From Thermoplasmata archaeon (lineage in GTDB: Archaea > Thermoplasmatota > Thermoplasmata > Lutacidiplasmatales > UBA184), in NCBI GenBank assembly GCA_021827405.1, contig JAKAVY010000013.1, forward strand, positions 1 through 41,106: DNA of 41,106 bases, given 5' to 3'. Below the pieces are notes generated by a model. That model made no database searches and was not told the DNA's origin. It saw only the letters and a program-made list of their open reading frames with translations. The position numbers and the translations under genes are program-made. Within the stretch, counting starts at the first letter, position 1. Each line of letters starts with the position of its first letter. Below are positions 1 through 7,964 of the stretch, piece by piece.

Positions 1-1
1 A

Positions 2-1981
2 TCCGACAGCAACGCGGCCAACGTCCAGATCCAGATGGACTCGGTCCCGGGGAGCCCGAGCATCTACACTCCCCTGGCCTCTGGATACGGTTCGCACCAG
101 CCCATAGGGTGCACCACCCCGTGGCAGAAGGACACGACCTTCTCCTTCAACGACTATTACACGATCCCCATCAACCAGTTGAACACCTATCCGGTGTACG
201 ATAGCCACGTCCATTCGTACTTCCAGAACGAGATCAACCCCCAACTGTGGTATGAGTACCGGCTCGCCGCCGGGTCCTCGGACACGTCCTTTGAGCTCTA
301 TTGGAACAACAGTTTTACCGTGAGCAATGGGCAGGTCTCCCAGAACGTCGAGAGCCCCAACACCTCCGTTTCCATCAACGGGGGGGATTGGACCTTTGGC
401 CTCAGTGTCACCTCGCTCACGCGGGCGAACGTGGTACTGGTGACCCAGGCGAATGAGAGCACGAACATCCCGGGGTACGGGGTCCGCTACCACGGGGAGG
501 ACCGCTTCTACACCTTCAACCTCTACGTCAGCCAGGGGGCCACCGGTCCCTTCGTTGACGGGCAGAACGTGGTCGTGGAGAGCCGCCCGTCGTTCTTGTC
601 CTCCAGCCTGAACAGTTCGCTCGCCGCCGGTGCGGTCCCGGGGTGTCTTCAGGGGACCGGGGTCACCGCCAGCATCCGTTCCTCCTCGTCCAGCGAGAGC
701 CTGATCGTGGGCGGGTTCAACGCCACCGTGGATGGCAGCTGCGCCACATCCCTCCTCCAGTCCATGCTTCCCCGGAACCAGAGCGGGGTCGTGGACGGAC
801 AGGCCTACGGGCTCAACGAGGTGGCCTTCGACCTTTCCGGATTGCCGAACCAACTGGCCCCCTACCTCCCGTTGGCGGGCTACCAGAGCCCGATGACCTC
901 CGGGGTCGCCCCGGATGCCTTGAACGAGTTCCTCAGCATCATCGAGGCGCCCATCGACTTCTTCGTCGGGATCCTCCTGTCCGTGGTGAACTTCTTCGTC
1001 CAACTGGCCGAGGATATCGGCCAGGCGATCCTCGGGGTGCTCAACGCGGTGATTCAGGCGGTCGTGAGCGCCGTCGAGGCCGTGATCAGTGCGCTGGAGT
1101 GGTTGCTCAACTATGTGGCGAACCTGGCGAAGGAGGCCATCAACGCGATCAAGAACTTCTTCGTGAGCGTCTATCACGACATCAGCAACCTGGTGATCTA
1201 CCCCTTCCTATCCCTCCTCTTGGACGACCATGCCATGAGCCGGTCGGCCTACGATCGGGCGATGAACGCTACAGTGGGCAACGACAAAGGCCCGCTCACC
1301 AAGTCCAATGCCGTTAGCGACATCTTCAACGAGATTTACGCGGTCATCGCGATCATCTCGGCGATCTTCGTCACGATAGGGATCGTCCAATGGATCCTGG
1401 CGATCGTGACCGCGGGCGCCTATGAGGGGGCCGAGCAGGCCTCTGAAGACGCCGTCTCGGCCTCCGTCAGCTCCGCGGTCAGCGGCATCATCGGCGCGGC
1501 CTCGTCCGGGCTCACCGTGCTCTCGGAGAGTTCCACGGCCGTGGAGAACATCCTCTCCAGTTCCACGGGGGATGTCAATTCCTCCCTGGAGTCGTTCCTC
1601 ACGGGCTTCGAGCTCTCCACGAACTACGCCAGCCAGGCCGCGAGCCTGATCTCCGGGCTATTGCTCCCCTTCCTGAAGACTCTCACGTTGGAGTTCGAGA
1701 GCTTCGACTTCATCGTAGGAGGGGCCATGGAGTTGGTCGCAATCGTGCTCACGGTCCTCTCGGCCGTGCTCACCACAGCCTTGGAACAGGTGGTGGTGGC
1801 CTCTCTGGGATTGCTCTTCTCTGTGGTCTCCTTGATCGTCATCATCTCGGGCCCCAGCGACCTTACGAACGACGTGGCGAACACTCAACTGGCGCAGGAC
1901 GGCCTCATTGCCGGCGGGATCGGGATCGTGGGGGCCTCCTCGGCGTCGTTGATCCAAGCGATCGGGAGCCTGACCTCCTAA
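2..1981 (+). CDS. Large surface/membrane protein, 3' part (5' end outside window)
   Basis: The reading frame is open to the left edge, so the gene starts upstream; the first ATG inside the window is at 35, but nothing supports it as the real start. The first roughly 280 residues are rich in Ser, Thr, Asn, Gly and aromatic residues and contain many N-x-S/T sequons, as in an extracellular glycosylated domain. After about residue 300 there are long hydrophobic and amphipathic helices, a short polar stretch with DDHAMSRSAYDRAMN, then several more strongly hydrophobic segments reaching almost to the C terminus. I do not recognise a named family. The pattern of a beta-rich outside domain followed by hydrophobic helices is common in Thermoplasmatota surface proteins. 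A cell-envelope role is inferred from composition only. A strong hairpin follows the stop codon directly. Confidence 0.75.
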   Translation, partial: SDSNAANVQIQMDSVPGSPSIYTPLASGYGSHQPIGCTTPWQKDTTFSFNDYYTIPINQLNTYPVYDSHVHSYFQNEINPQLWYEYRLAAGSSDTSFELYWNNSFTVSNGQVSQNVESPNTSVSINGGDWTFGLSVTSLTRANVVLVTQANESTNIPGYGVRYHGEDRFYTFNLYVSQGATGPFVDGQNVVVESRPSFLSSSLNSSLAAGAVPGCLQGTGVTASIRSSSSSESLIVGGFNATVDGSCATSLLQSMLPRNQSGVVDGQAYGLNEVAFDLSGLPNQLAPYLPLAGYQSPMTSGVAPDALNEFLSIIEAPIDFFVGILLSVVNFFVQLAEDIGQAILGVLNAVIQAVVSAVEAVISALEWLLNYVANLAKEAINAIKNFFVSVYHDISNLVIYPFLSLLLDDHAMSRSAYDRAMNATVGNDKGPLTKSNAVSDIFNEIYAVIAIISAIFVTIGIVQWILAIVTAGAYEGAEQASEDAVSASVSSAVSGIIGAASSGLTVLSESSTAVENILSSSTGDVNSSLESFLTGFELSTNYASQAASLISGLLLPFLKTLTLEFESFDFIVGGAMELVAIVLTVLSAVLTTALEQVVVASLGLLFSVVSLIVIISGPSDLTNDVANTQLAQDGLIAGGIGIVGASSASLIQAIGSLTS

Positions 1982-2015
1982 CCCCCGACCTAGTCCCCGG
2001 CCGCCCGGTCGGGGG
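1982..2015 (+). terminator. Hairpin after the surface-protein gene
   Basis: Perfect 9-bp inverted repeat, CCCCCGACC at 1982-1990 and GGTCGGGGG at 2007-2015, starting at the base after the TAA stop. There is no clear T-run, so it may be a 3'-end stabiliser rather than a factor-independent terminator. Confidence 0.45.
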
Positions 2016-2238
2016 GCGACGGACGGGAAGTGCCCCATCCCTGGAAATGGGCCCCGGGGACCGGTCAAGGCCACGCTCCGAGCGAGGCCGGTACGGCCAA
2101 GGACGGGGCGCCGGTGGGGCCCGGGGCCCGCCGAAAGGCGAAAGACTAAAACCCTCCACGACGTTAGCCTTTTCCGAGTCCCTCCCGGAGCCCCCTCGAT
2201 ATCTCTCGGAAGCAATCTCAGGCTGACCATCCACAACC

Positions 2239-2820
2239 ATGGCAGGGGCGAATCGGGCGGATGAGGGGGCCGGAGCCCCGCCGACCAGCAAGGAGACGCC
2301 CCCCGCCGAGAAATCCCAGGGGAGGGCCACGAACGGGGCGAACCATCCGGTGAGCGTGGTCGTGGTCACCCAGGCCACCCACTCGGACATCCCGGACATC
2401 TGCAACCTCTACAAGCGTGTCTGGGACGAGTACAAGGGGAAGCTCCCCGAGGAGCTCATCAAGACCTGGGAACCCTCCCCGCTGGAGTTCACCAGCTGGA
2501 TGGAAGGCGTCACGTACTTCTCCGCCCGCAAGGAGAAGCGGGTGGTGGGCGTGGTGGGCTGCTCCCTCACCCACGGGGCCGTCCAGATGGTCCACCTGGT
2601 GGTGGACCCCGAGGCTCGGCGCCTCGGCATCGCCAGTTCGCTGGTGGGGGCCTGCCTGGAGTGGGCCCGCCGCGCCGGCGCCCGCTCGGTGTGGGTGGAG
2701 GCCCAGGACCGCTTCGAGGGGGCCATCCACCTCTTCCGAAAGGTCGGGCTCACCGAGAGCGGGACCCTGCACCGGCACTTCCTCGGCGAGGACGTGCACG
2801 TCTACGAGCAGGTCCTCTGA
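2239..2820 (+). CDS. GNAT-family N-acetyltransferase
   Basis: A 193-residue protein with a GCN5-related acetyltransferase fold, which moves an acetyl group from acetyl-CoA to an amine. After about 38 low-complexity residues, the domain opens at VVTQATHSDIPDICNLYKRV. The central strand and acetyl-CoA loop read VHLVVDPEARRLGIASSLV, the usual motif A (R/Q-x-x-G-x-G/A) with one Gly replaced. It ends with the motif B-like sequence FRKVGLTESGTLHRHF. The substrate cannot be told. A GATATCTC element at 2199-2206 lies 33-40 nt before the ATG and may be the TATA box. The gene converges on the zinc-ribbon gene with only 7 nt between stops. Confidence 0.85.
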   Translation: MAGANRADEGAGAPPTSKETPPAEKSQGRATNGANHPVSVVVVTQATHSDIPDICNLYKRVWDEYKGKLPEELIKTWEPSPLEFTSWMEGVTYFSARKEKRVVGVVGCSLTHGAVQMVHLVVDPEARRLGIASSLVGACLEWARRAGARSVWVEAQDRFEGAIHLFRKVGLTESGTLHRHFLGEDVHVYEQVL

Positions 2821-2827
2821 TCCCCGG

Positions 2828-3778
2828 CTATCCTGGAGGGCGGGCGGGCCCATCCGCCCGGGTGCGGTCCTCGGCCAGGCGGAACGGGTCCAAGGACCGT
2901 TGCGTCTGGAACCGGACCAGGTCCCGGAGCGCCTGCTCCGCCCGGCCCCGGTGCGCCGCGCGGGCCGCCCGGGCCAGGAGCGCCGCCTCCCGCTGCACGT
3001 CCCGGCCGGCGGACTTCTCCCGGGCCGTCTCGTCCGCCGCCTCCCGGATCCGCCGGGGGAGGATCTTGAGCAATGCCTCGTGCGCCTCGCGCCGCAGGTC
3101 CGAGGCCTGCTTGAGCGTCTCGGGAATCCGCCCGGTCCTCAAGTTCCGCTCCATCCGGGCCAGGAGCCCGGCGTCCGGCCACATGGGGGGCAGACCCAGC
3201 GCCTCCACGTCCGCCGAGAGGAGGTTGAGGCCCTCCAAGGCGTCCCGGGCGTCGTTGAGGTTCCTCTCTTTGAACCCCAGTACCTGGTCCACCCGGGGAT
3301 AGGTCTCCAGCGCCCGGTCCAGGTCCCCGGTCCGCAGGGCCCGGGTCACCGCCTCCAAGCTCTTCCTTTCCCCGGGGCTCGGGAGCCCGTAGGCCTCCAG
3401 CCGGTTCAGCCGGGCGGCCGCCTCGCGCGCCCACGTCTCCAGCGCCTGGGCGATCTCGTGGTGGGCGGTGCGCTCCAGCCCCCGGAGCAGTTCGTCGAAC
3501 CGCTCCTCGTCGCGGTCCCCCGAGGCGAGCCCCTCCACCCAGCCGGGCAGGAGCGGGACCGGGACGTGCAGCCCCCGGGCGGAGTCCCGCCAGCGGTTCA
3601 GCCGCTGCACGCGCCCCTCCACTTCCGGGGAGAGCCCTTTTCCCTCGCCCGGGCGGCCCGTCCCGGTCCGAGGGGCGGGCCGGGCGGGTAGCGGGGTCCC
3701 GCAGGAGGGGCAGGCCTGGGCCCCCAAGGGCAACGGGCGCTGGCAGACCGGACAGCGGGCGGGGGTTTCGTTCGGCAT
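2828..3778 (-). CDS. Zinc-ribbon helical protein, unknown function
   Basis: A 316-residue protein with an N-terminal zinc ribbon (CPVC at residues 9-12, CPSC at 23-26), a short Pro/Arg-rich linker, and about 280 residues rich in Glu, Arg, Leu and Ala, predicted to be almost all helical or coiled coil. This resembles a common archaeal type in which a double-zinc-ribbon end is joined to a long helical domain, but I cannot name a family. The start at 3778 (MPNETPARCPVC) is preferred: the longer frame, up to 3820, would run into the tRNA-Leu gene. The start lies 17 nt after the tRNA 3' end on the same strand, so the two could share a transcript. Cytosolic; no membrane segment. Confidence 0.8.
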   Translation of the reverse strand: MPNETPARCPVCQRPLPLGAQACPSCGTPLPARPAPRTGTGRPGEGKGLSPEVEGRVQRLNRWRDSARGLHVPVPLLPGWVEGLASGDRDEERFDELLRGLERTAHHEIAQALETWAREAAARLNRLEAYGLPSPGERKSLEAVTRALRTGDLDRALETYPRVDQVLGFKERNLNDARDALEGLNLLSADVEALGLPPMWPDAGLLARMERNLRTGRIPETLKQASDLRREAHEALLKILPRRIREAADETAREKSAGRDVQREAALLARAARAAHRGRAEQALRDLVRFQTQRSLDPFRLAEDRTRADGPARPPG

Positions 3779-3795
3779 GGTCCTTGGATACCGTA

Positions 3796-3880
3796 TGCAG
3801 GGGGTGAGATTTGAACTCACGAACTCCTACGAGACCAGGACCTCAACCTGGCGCCTTTGACCAAGCTGGGCCACCCCTGC
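3796..3880 (-). tRNA. tRNA-Leu (anticodon GAG)
   Basis: Minus-strand cloverleaf with 7-bp acceptor GCAGGGG/CCCCTGC, anticodon stem CCAGG/CCTGG around loop TTGAGGT (anticodon GAG), the long variable arm typical of tRNA-Leu, and a T-loop TTCAAAT closed by GTGAG/CTCAC. The discriminator base is A, as expected for Leu. No intron and no encoded CCA. Confidence 0.95.
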
Positions 3881-3925
3881 GCACCTGAGACCCCCGAGCG
3901 GGTGGGGCTGGCCGAGGGGACCTCT

Positions 3926-3935
3926 GGTATAACGG
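3926..3935 (-). promoter_or_regulatory. TATA-like element for tRNA-Leu
   Basis: CCGTTATACC on the minus strand, 46-55 nt before the tRNA 5' end. This allows initiation about 25 nt before the mature tRNA. It is one of few AT-rich islands in the tRNA/alba divergent region. Confidence 0.45.
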
Positions 3936-3976
3936 TTTCCCGAGACCCGGGAACGGCGCGCCATCTCCCAAAGCTC

Positions 3977-3984
3977 CATTAATC
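3977..3984 (+). promoter_or_regulatory. TATA-like element for alba
   Basis: CATTAATC centred about 25 nt before the alba ATG (4006), so transcription should begin at or next to the start codon. Confidence 0.5.
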
Positions 3985-4005
3985 CCCCGGCCCGTAGAAT
4001 CCCCC

Positions 4006-4482
4006 ATGCCGGAATCCCACTCCCCTCCGGAACCCCCTTCGCCGGCCCCCCCCTCCGTCCCCCGTCGTGCGGAGCGGCCCCGGGGCCCGCCGCGCCCCCG
4101 GGGCGAGGACCGCCTCCCTTCCCGGTTGGGGGAACCTATCGTCTACGTGGGGGACCGGCCCACCATGACCTACGCCTTCGAGGTGGTCGGACAGCTCAAC
4201 AGCGGGGTCAACGAGGTATTGGTGAAAGCGCGGGGACGGGCCATCTCCCGGGCCGTCGACGTGGCCGAGGTGGTCCGGCGTCACCGGCTCCTGGAAGGGA
4301 CGGTGACCATAGGCGCCGTCGGGATCGGCACGGAGCGCCTGACCAACCGGGAAGGGAAGGACCTGAACGTCTCCTTCATCCAGATCACCCTCACCCGGCG
4401 GCCACCGGCCGGGGAGCCGGCCCCGGGCCCGACCCCTCCAAGAGCGGAGGGGACCGCGTCCAGACCTCCGTCCCCGCCATGA
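4006..4482 (+). CDS. albA: DNA/RNA-binding chromatin protein Alba, with N- and C-terminal extensions
   Basis: The core, about residues 42-128, is a clear Alba domain. It has IVYVGDRPTMTYAFEVVGQL, then VNEVLVKARGRAISRAVDVAEVVRR (the DNA-contacting strand and helix), then a beta-hairpin tip and VSFIQITLTRR. Alba dimers coat DNA and also bind RNA. Typical Alba is about 90-100 residues; this 158-residue form has a Pro/Arg-rich extension of about 40 residues before the core and a Pro-rich tail of about 28 after it. The Lys acetylated in Sulfolobus Alba lies in the N-terminal segment, which is different here. The TATA-like element 25 nt upstream supports a leaderless mRNA starting at this ATG. The last 92 nt overlap the 3' end of the convergent DUF1614-RDD gene. 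Confidence 0.93.
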   Translation: MPESHSPPEPPSPAPPSVPRRAERPRGPPRPRGEDRLPSRLGEPIVYVGDRPTMTYAFEVVGQLNSGVNEVLVKARGRAISRAVDVAEVVRRHRLLEGTVTIGAVGIGTERLTNREGKDLNVSFIQITLTRRPPAGEPAPGPTPPRAEGTASRPPSPP

Positions 4483-6259
4483 GGTCCCCCACCCGCTGCC
4501 GGAGCGGGTTTCCCACCATGGCCCAAAGCCCGACCAGCCCGGAGAACCCGAGCACCCCCACGCCGAGGAGCACGCTCGTCAACACCAGACCGGCATTCCC
4601 GGCAAAGTAGGCGGCGGGCAGCCCCTCCCCCACGGCGAGCGCAAGGGCTGCGAGGGGGATGAGCTTGGGGACGTTGCGGACCAGGATGGCGAGCGGTCCC
4701 GGGCGCTCCCCGTCCGGTCCCACCACCCGCAGGTGCTCGATCCACTTCCCCGGGGTGGTCCCGTACCCCTCCTCCAGCACCACGAAGAAGACGTACGGCC
4801 AGGACCCTAACGCCGCCAGGGCGGCCTCGTAGGGGACGGAGTCCAACGCCGCCGTGAGGGAGGTGAAGTGCATCGAGAGGAACAGCCAGACCGTGAGCGG
4901 GACGGCGATGGCCAAGGCCAGGCCGATGTCGATGAGGAAGGCCAGCATCCGGGCCCCGGGGGTCCCCAACCGCCGGTCCCTCATTCCCAGCAGCCCCCGC
5001 TGGAGGAGGTACCCGGTCCAGAGCGCGGCCCGGGCCGGCTCCTCCCCCGCGGGAGGCTCCCGGGCCAGCGCCTGGAGGTTCTGCAGGTCTGCCCTCAAGA
5101 GCGGGTGGACCTCCAGGCCCATCAAGGGGTCGTCCCGTCGGGAAGGAGGGGCCCCGTAAAGGGCCCCCCAGGTCCGGGCCGCCTCCGAGGCCACCCCCTC
5201 CAATACCTGGCGGTAGACCGCCGGGTACTCCCCGTTCCGGAAGCTGAGGAGGGCGGGGTCCAGCGGTCCCCGGCGCAGCGGCGGAAGGTCCCCCTTCCCG
5301 GGCCGGGCCCGAGGAGCGACCGCCTTCCCGGTGAAGTACGAGACGAACAAGGCGATCGGACCGGAGAGATAGACCAGGTCGAGCGGGCCCGCTCCCCCGA
5401 TGGCCCCCAGGAAGGGCAGAGCCGCGAAGAGCGGCCCTTCGTGGAGGATGTCCGCCCCCACCAACACCCCCAGCGTGGCGGAGGCATAGGCGAGCGCCGG
5501 GGCCGTACGATCGAACTGAAGCAACGGTACGGAGAGCACGCCCAGCACCAGGGGCCAGATGAGGTAGGAAGGGAACGAGGCGACTATCCCCACGTTCACG
5601 ACCGGCTGGGTGATGGCGTAGGTGCCCACCACGCCCAGGGAGACCAGCGCGTAGGACCCCAGACGAGGCCGGGCGGCGGAGCCGGGGCTTCGGAACAGGA
5701 ACCCCAGAGCGACCCCAGGGACCGCGTAGGCGGCCAAGAGCGCGGGGACCGCCCATCCGGCGGGCAGGAGGGTGATGAGGAGGAACCCGGCGGTGGTCGC
5801 CACCCCCAAGGCCCCCAAGAGGATGGAGAGGTCGTGCCAACGCCCGGGCAGGACCCGCGTGGCGAAGAAGGTCAGCGCCAGGATGAGCGGGATGAGGCCT
5901 CCCCCCACGTTCAGCGCCATCACCGAGCCGTGGTAGAGGAAGAACGGGATGTTCCCCAACCAGCCCAGGATCCCTCCCGCCACCAGCAGCCAGAACGTGC
6001 CCCGCCCGAACCCGATGGAGGCCCCCGCCCAGCCCGGGTCCCAGCCGAAGAGGAAGAGCCCGGCCACGAGCAACGGAGGGATGGCGAGGTAGGTCACGTA
6101 GGACCCGACGTCGAGCACCAAGGTCCAGTCCAAGCCGTGCCTCCGGCCCCCGTTCCGGGGGCCAGGCCTCAGAGCGAACGTCACGGTATGGAGCTTTCGG
6201 CGAGGGTCCAACGGGGGGAACCAAGCCCCATCGCCGGGACAAACGATGGCATTGAACAT
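4391..6259 (-). CDS. DUF1614-RDD fusion membrane protein
   Basis: A 622-residue multi-pass membrane protein. The first ~300 residues match the DUF1614 family: GNIPFFLYHGSVMALNVGGG then LIPLILAL, later APALAYASATLGVLVGADIL, then GAIGGAGPLDLVYLSGPIAL. A soluble linker of about 110 residues (Pro/Arg-rich, then helical) leads to a C-terminal RDD domain, with RMLAFLIDIGLALAI, GYGTTPGKWIEHLRVVGPDG and NPLRQRVGDLMAGTEVW. RDD proteins are membrane proteins sometimes linked to transport; neither domain has a settled biochemical role. The ATG at 6259 is chosen over upstream starts because AGGAGG sits 4-9 nt before it. The 3' end overlaps alba by 92 nt. Transport or membrane homeostasis is a guess from family membership. 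Confidence 0.85.
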   Translation of the reverse strand: MFNAIVCPGDGAWFPPLDPRRKLHTVTFALRPGPRNGGRRHGLDWTLVLDVGSYVTYLAIPPLLVAGLFLFGWDPGWAGASIGFGRGTFWLLVAGGILGWLGNIPFFLYHGSVMALNVGGGLIPLILALTFFATRVLPGRWHDLSILLGALGVATTAGFLLITLLPAGWAVPALLAAYAVPGVALGFLFRSPGSAARPRLGSYALVSLGVVGTYAITQPVVNVGIVASFPSYLIWPLVLGVLSVPLLQFDRTAPALAYASATLGVLVGADILHEGPLFAALPFLGAIGGAGPLDLVYLSGPIALFVSYFTGKAVAPRARPGKGDLPPLRRGPLDPALLSFRNGEYPAVYRQVLEGVASEAARTWGALYGAPPSRRDDPLMGLEVHPLLRADLQNLQALAREPPAGEEPARAALWTGYLLQRGLLGMRDRRLGTPGARMLAFLIDIGLALAIAVPLTVWLFLSMHFTSLTAALDSVPYEAALAALGSWPYVFFVVLEEGYGTTPGKWIEHLRVVGPDGERPGPLAILVRNVPKLIPLAALALAVGEGLPAAYFAGNAGLVLTSVLLGVGVLGFSGLVGLWAMVGNPLRQRVGDLMAGTEVWTRSPPLLEGSGPGPAPRPVAAG

Positions 6260-7154
6260 GCTGCCTCCTGCCGGTCGGAGCGGTCGGGAGAGTTGCCTTG
6301 GCCGCCCTTCCCGCCAGCGGACCTTGGATACCATCCCGGCCCGTAGCGAAGCGGCCCGCAGCCGAGGCTCCCCTCGGGACATCTCAAGGCGGACGCGACG
6401 GCCTCCGAGCCAAGAGACCGTCGTGGGGTCACGAGACCCTTTGGAGTTCAGCAGCACTGGCGCTCGGCTGAACGGCCGGACTCTCAGCACCTCCTCGTCT
6501 TGGGTGGCCACCACGGTGCCCCTCTGGTTCAGCAATGGCGACCGTATCGTGGCGGCCGTGGTCGTCTCGAACCCCTTGAGTTGTCAGGCCATCCGTCACT
6601 ACGCCCCGATCGCCGCCTCGCTCAGTGACGTGTACCCCTCCGGAATGCACAACTATCTCCGTTTATGGTTCTACTTTGACAGTCGCCCGGACACGCTTCC
6701 TGTAGCCCCAGCAGGGGGGGCCGCTTCGGGTGGAACTCCCGGTTTCAAGACCCCCCGCGGGCTTCCCGGCATGGGAGCCGCCCGCCGGCCTGCTGACGAG
6801 CCACCCTCCCGTTCCCGCGCCGACCTCAACCCCGAGACCCGCGAGCCGTGGTACCCGGACTTCGACCGCTGCTTCCGGACCTACGTGCCCCTCTTCGATC
6901 TCGAGGGAGGTTCGGCGGCCCGCCGGGGAACGGCCCTGCGCAGGAGGGCACCGCGGCACGAAAGCGTGTCGGGTCAAAGTGGAAGTGGGCCTAGCGAGGT
7001 CCCTCGGGAGGCGCCCAAGGGTCCCGGCCGAAGGAAGAGGTCGATGCTCGGATCGGTGGGACCCCCTATCGGCGGTTCGGCCGCCTCCAGGCTTCCGGTG
7101 GGATGGCCCGTTGGCATCCCCCGAGGGTGGAGAGACCCCGGTCCCGCCCTCGGT
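6260..7154. other. Gene-poor stretch with a possible coding remnant on the plus strand
   Basis: No confident gene. A plus-strand frame is open from 6246 to 7220. Its first ~60 and last ~100 residues look like random high-GC translation, but two parts look protein-like: around 6435-6690 (WVATTVPLWFSNGDRIVAAV followed by VVSNPL, then HYAPIAASLSDVYPSGMHNY and LRLWFYFDSR) and around 6820-6905 (LNPETREPWYPDFDRCFRTY followed by VPLFDLEGG). There is no promoter or ribosome binding site that I can point to. This could be a decayed or horizontally acquired gene, or chance. Confidence 0.3.
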
Positions 7155-7817
7155 TCACCCCGGAAGCGAACACCCCTCCCATTGGTGCCCAAGACGGCGG
7201 GCGGCAAACCAAAGGATTAGGAATGACAGGCCAAAGAATCCCCAGGCGTATGTTCCAAGAAACTGTCCCAACGCGGGAGCCAATGCCGCGGCACCTGCCT
7301 CGGCCAGTCCGATGGTAAGGGATGATGTGCACCCGACCAAGGTTGAGGTGAGGCTAGGCACGAAGCCTGTGAACAAGGCCCCAACGACCTGTCCGGACAC
7401 ACGGTAGGAGGGTACTGCCCTTTTCTCGGCGGACCGGGAACACCGTACCAGCCCAAGGCTGCCCAGGAGGACGAGGGGGAGCAGCAAACCCAACCCGGAG
7501 GCAAAGGCAAGCTGGGAGAAGGTCGGGGAAGGGGCCGGGAGAGGCCCGCCAGAGATATTCGTGACCCCGAAGAGGTAGATGGGGAGGACCGGGACCACAA
7601 AGGCGTAGATCAGGGCAATCGCAGCCGCGACTAACGGATAGGCCACCCGGTACGGTCTGTAGGACCAGACCGAACGGACCAGTTGGACTTCCGGCGCAAA
7701 AAATGCTCGGAGGCCCTTCGTCGGTCTAAGGCTCGTGGCGCAATTGAAAGTGGGGTTCTGGTGCAGAGGGGCAAGTCCACTCGGGGCCCGAGTTTGGTCA
7801 TGCTCTTCCGACCCCAT
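7155..7817 (-). CDS. Multi-pass membrane protein, unknown function
   Basis: About 220 residues with roughly 40 polar N-terminal residues, then about four hydrophobic segments: PLVAAAIALIYAFVVPVLPI, LAFASGLGLLLPLVLLGSLG, a segment around FTGFVPSLTSTLVGCTSSLT, and GTYAWGFFGLSFLILWFAAR. The phrase GFVPSL...GCTSSL resembles a family of small archaeal and actinobacterial membrane proteins with a conserved CC(T/S)P-like loop, but the match is too weak to name. The start at 7817 is supported by GGGAG 6 nt upstream; an earlier ATG (7946) would give an unlikely basic leader. It follows the SQR-like gene on the same strand with a gap of about 150 nt, so it may belong to the same transcript. Confidence 0.7.
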   Translation of the reverse strand: MGSEEHDQTRAPSGLAPLHQNPTFNCATSLRPTKGLRAFFAPEVQLVRSVWSYRPYRVAYPLVAAAIALIYAFVVPVLPIYLFGVTNISGGPLPAPSPTFSQLAFASGLGLLLPLVLLGSLGLVRCSRSAEKRAVPSYRVSGQVVGALFTGFVPSLTSTLVGCTSSLTIGLAEAGAAALAPALGQFLGTYAWGFFGLSFLILWFAARRLGHQWEGCSLPG

Positions 7818-7964
7818 CTTGAACTCCCGTCTAGGAGCGAAAAGGCGGCGGCCCCGTCTGGCGGTCAACATCCTTTGACGTTTCCGGCCCGGGTTGTTGG
7901 CGAAAAGCTCCCATCGGGTCTCCCGAGCCCCGCACCCCCGGGGCACGCCGACCTGTTTCCATCC

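Noticed and set aside
4281-6242. Long minus-strand frame parallel to the DUF1614-RDD gene
   Set aside because: It is in another phase from the frame that shows membrane helices and family motifs, and is Gly/Arg/Pro-rich shadow.
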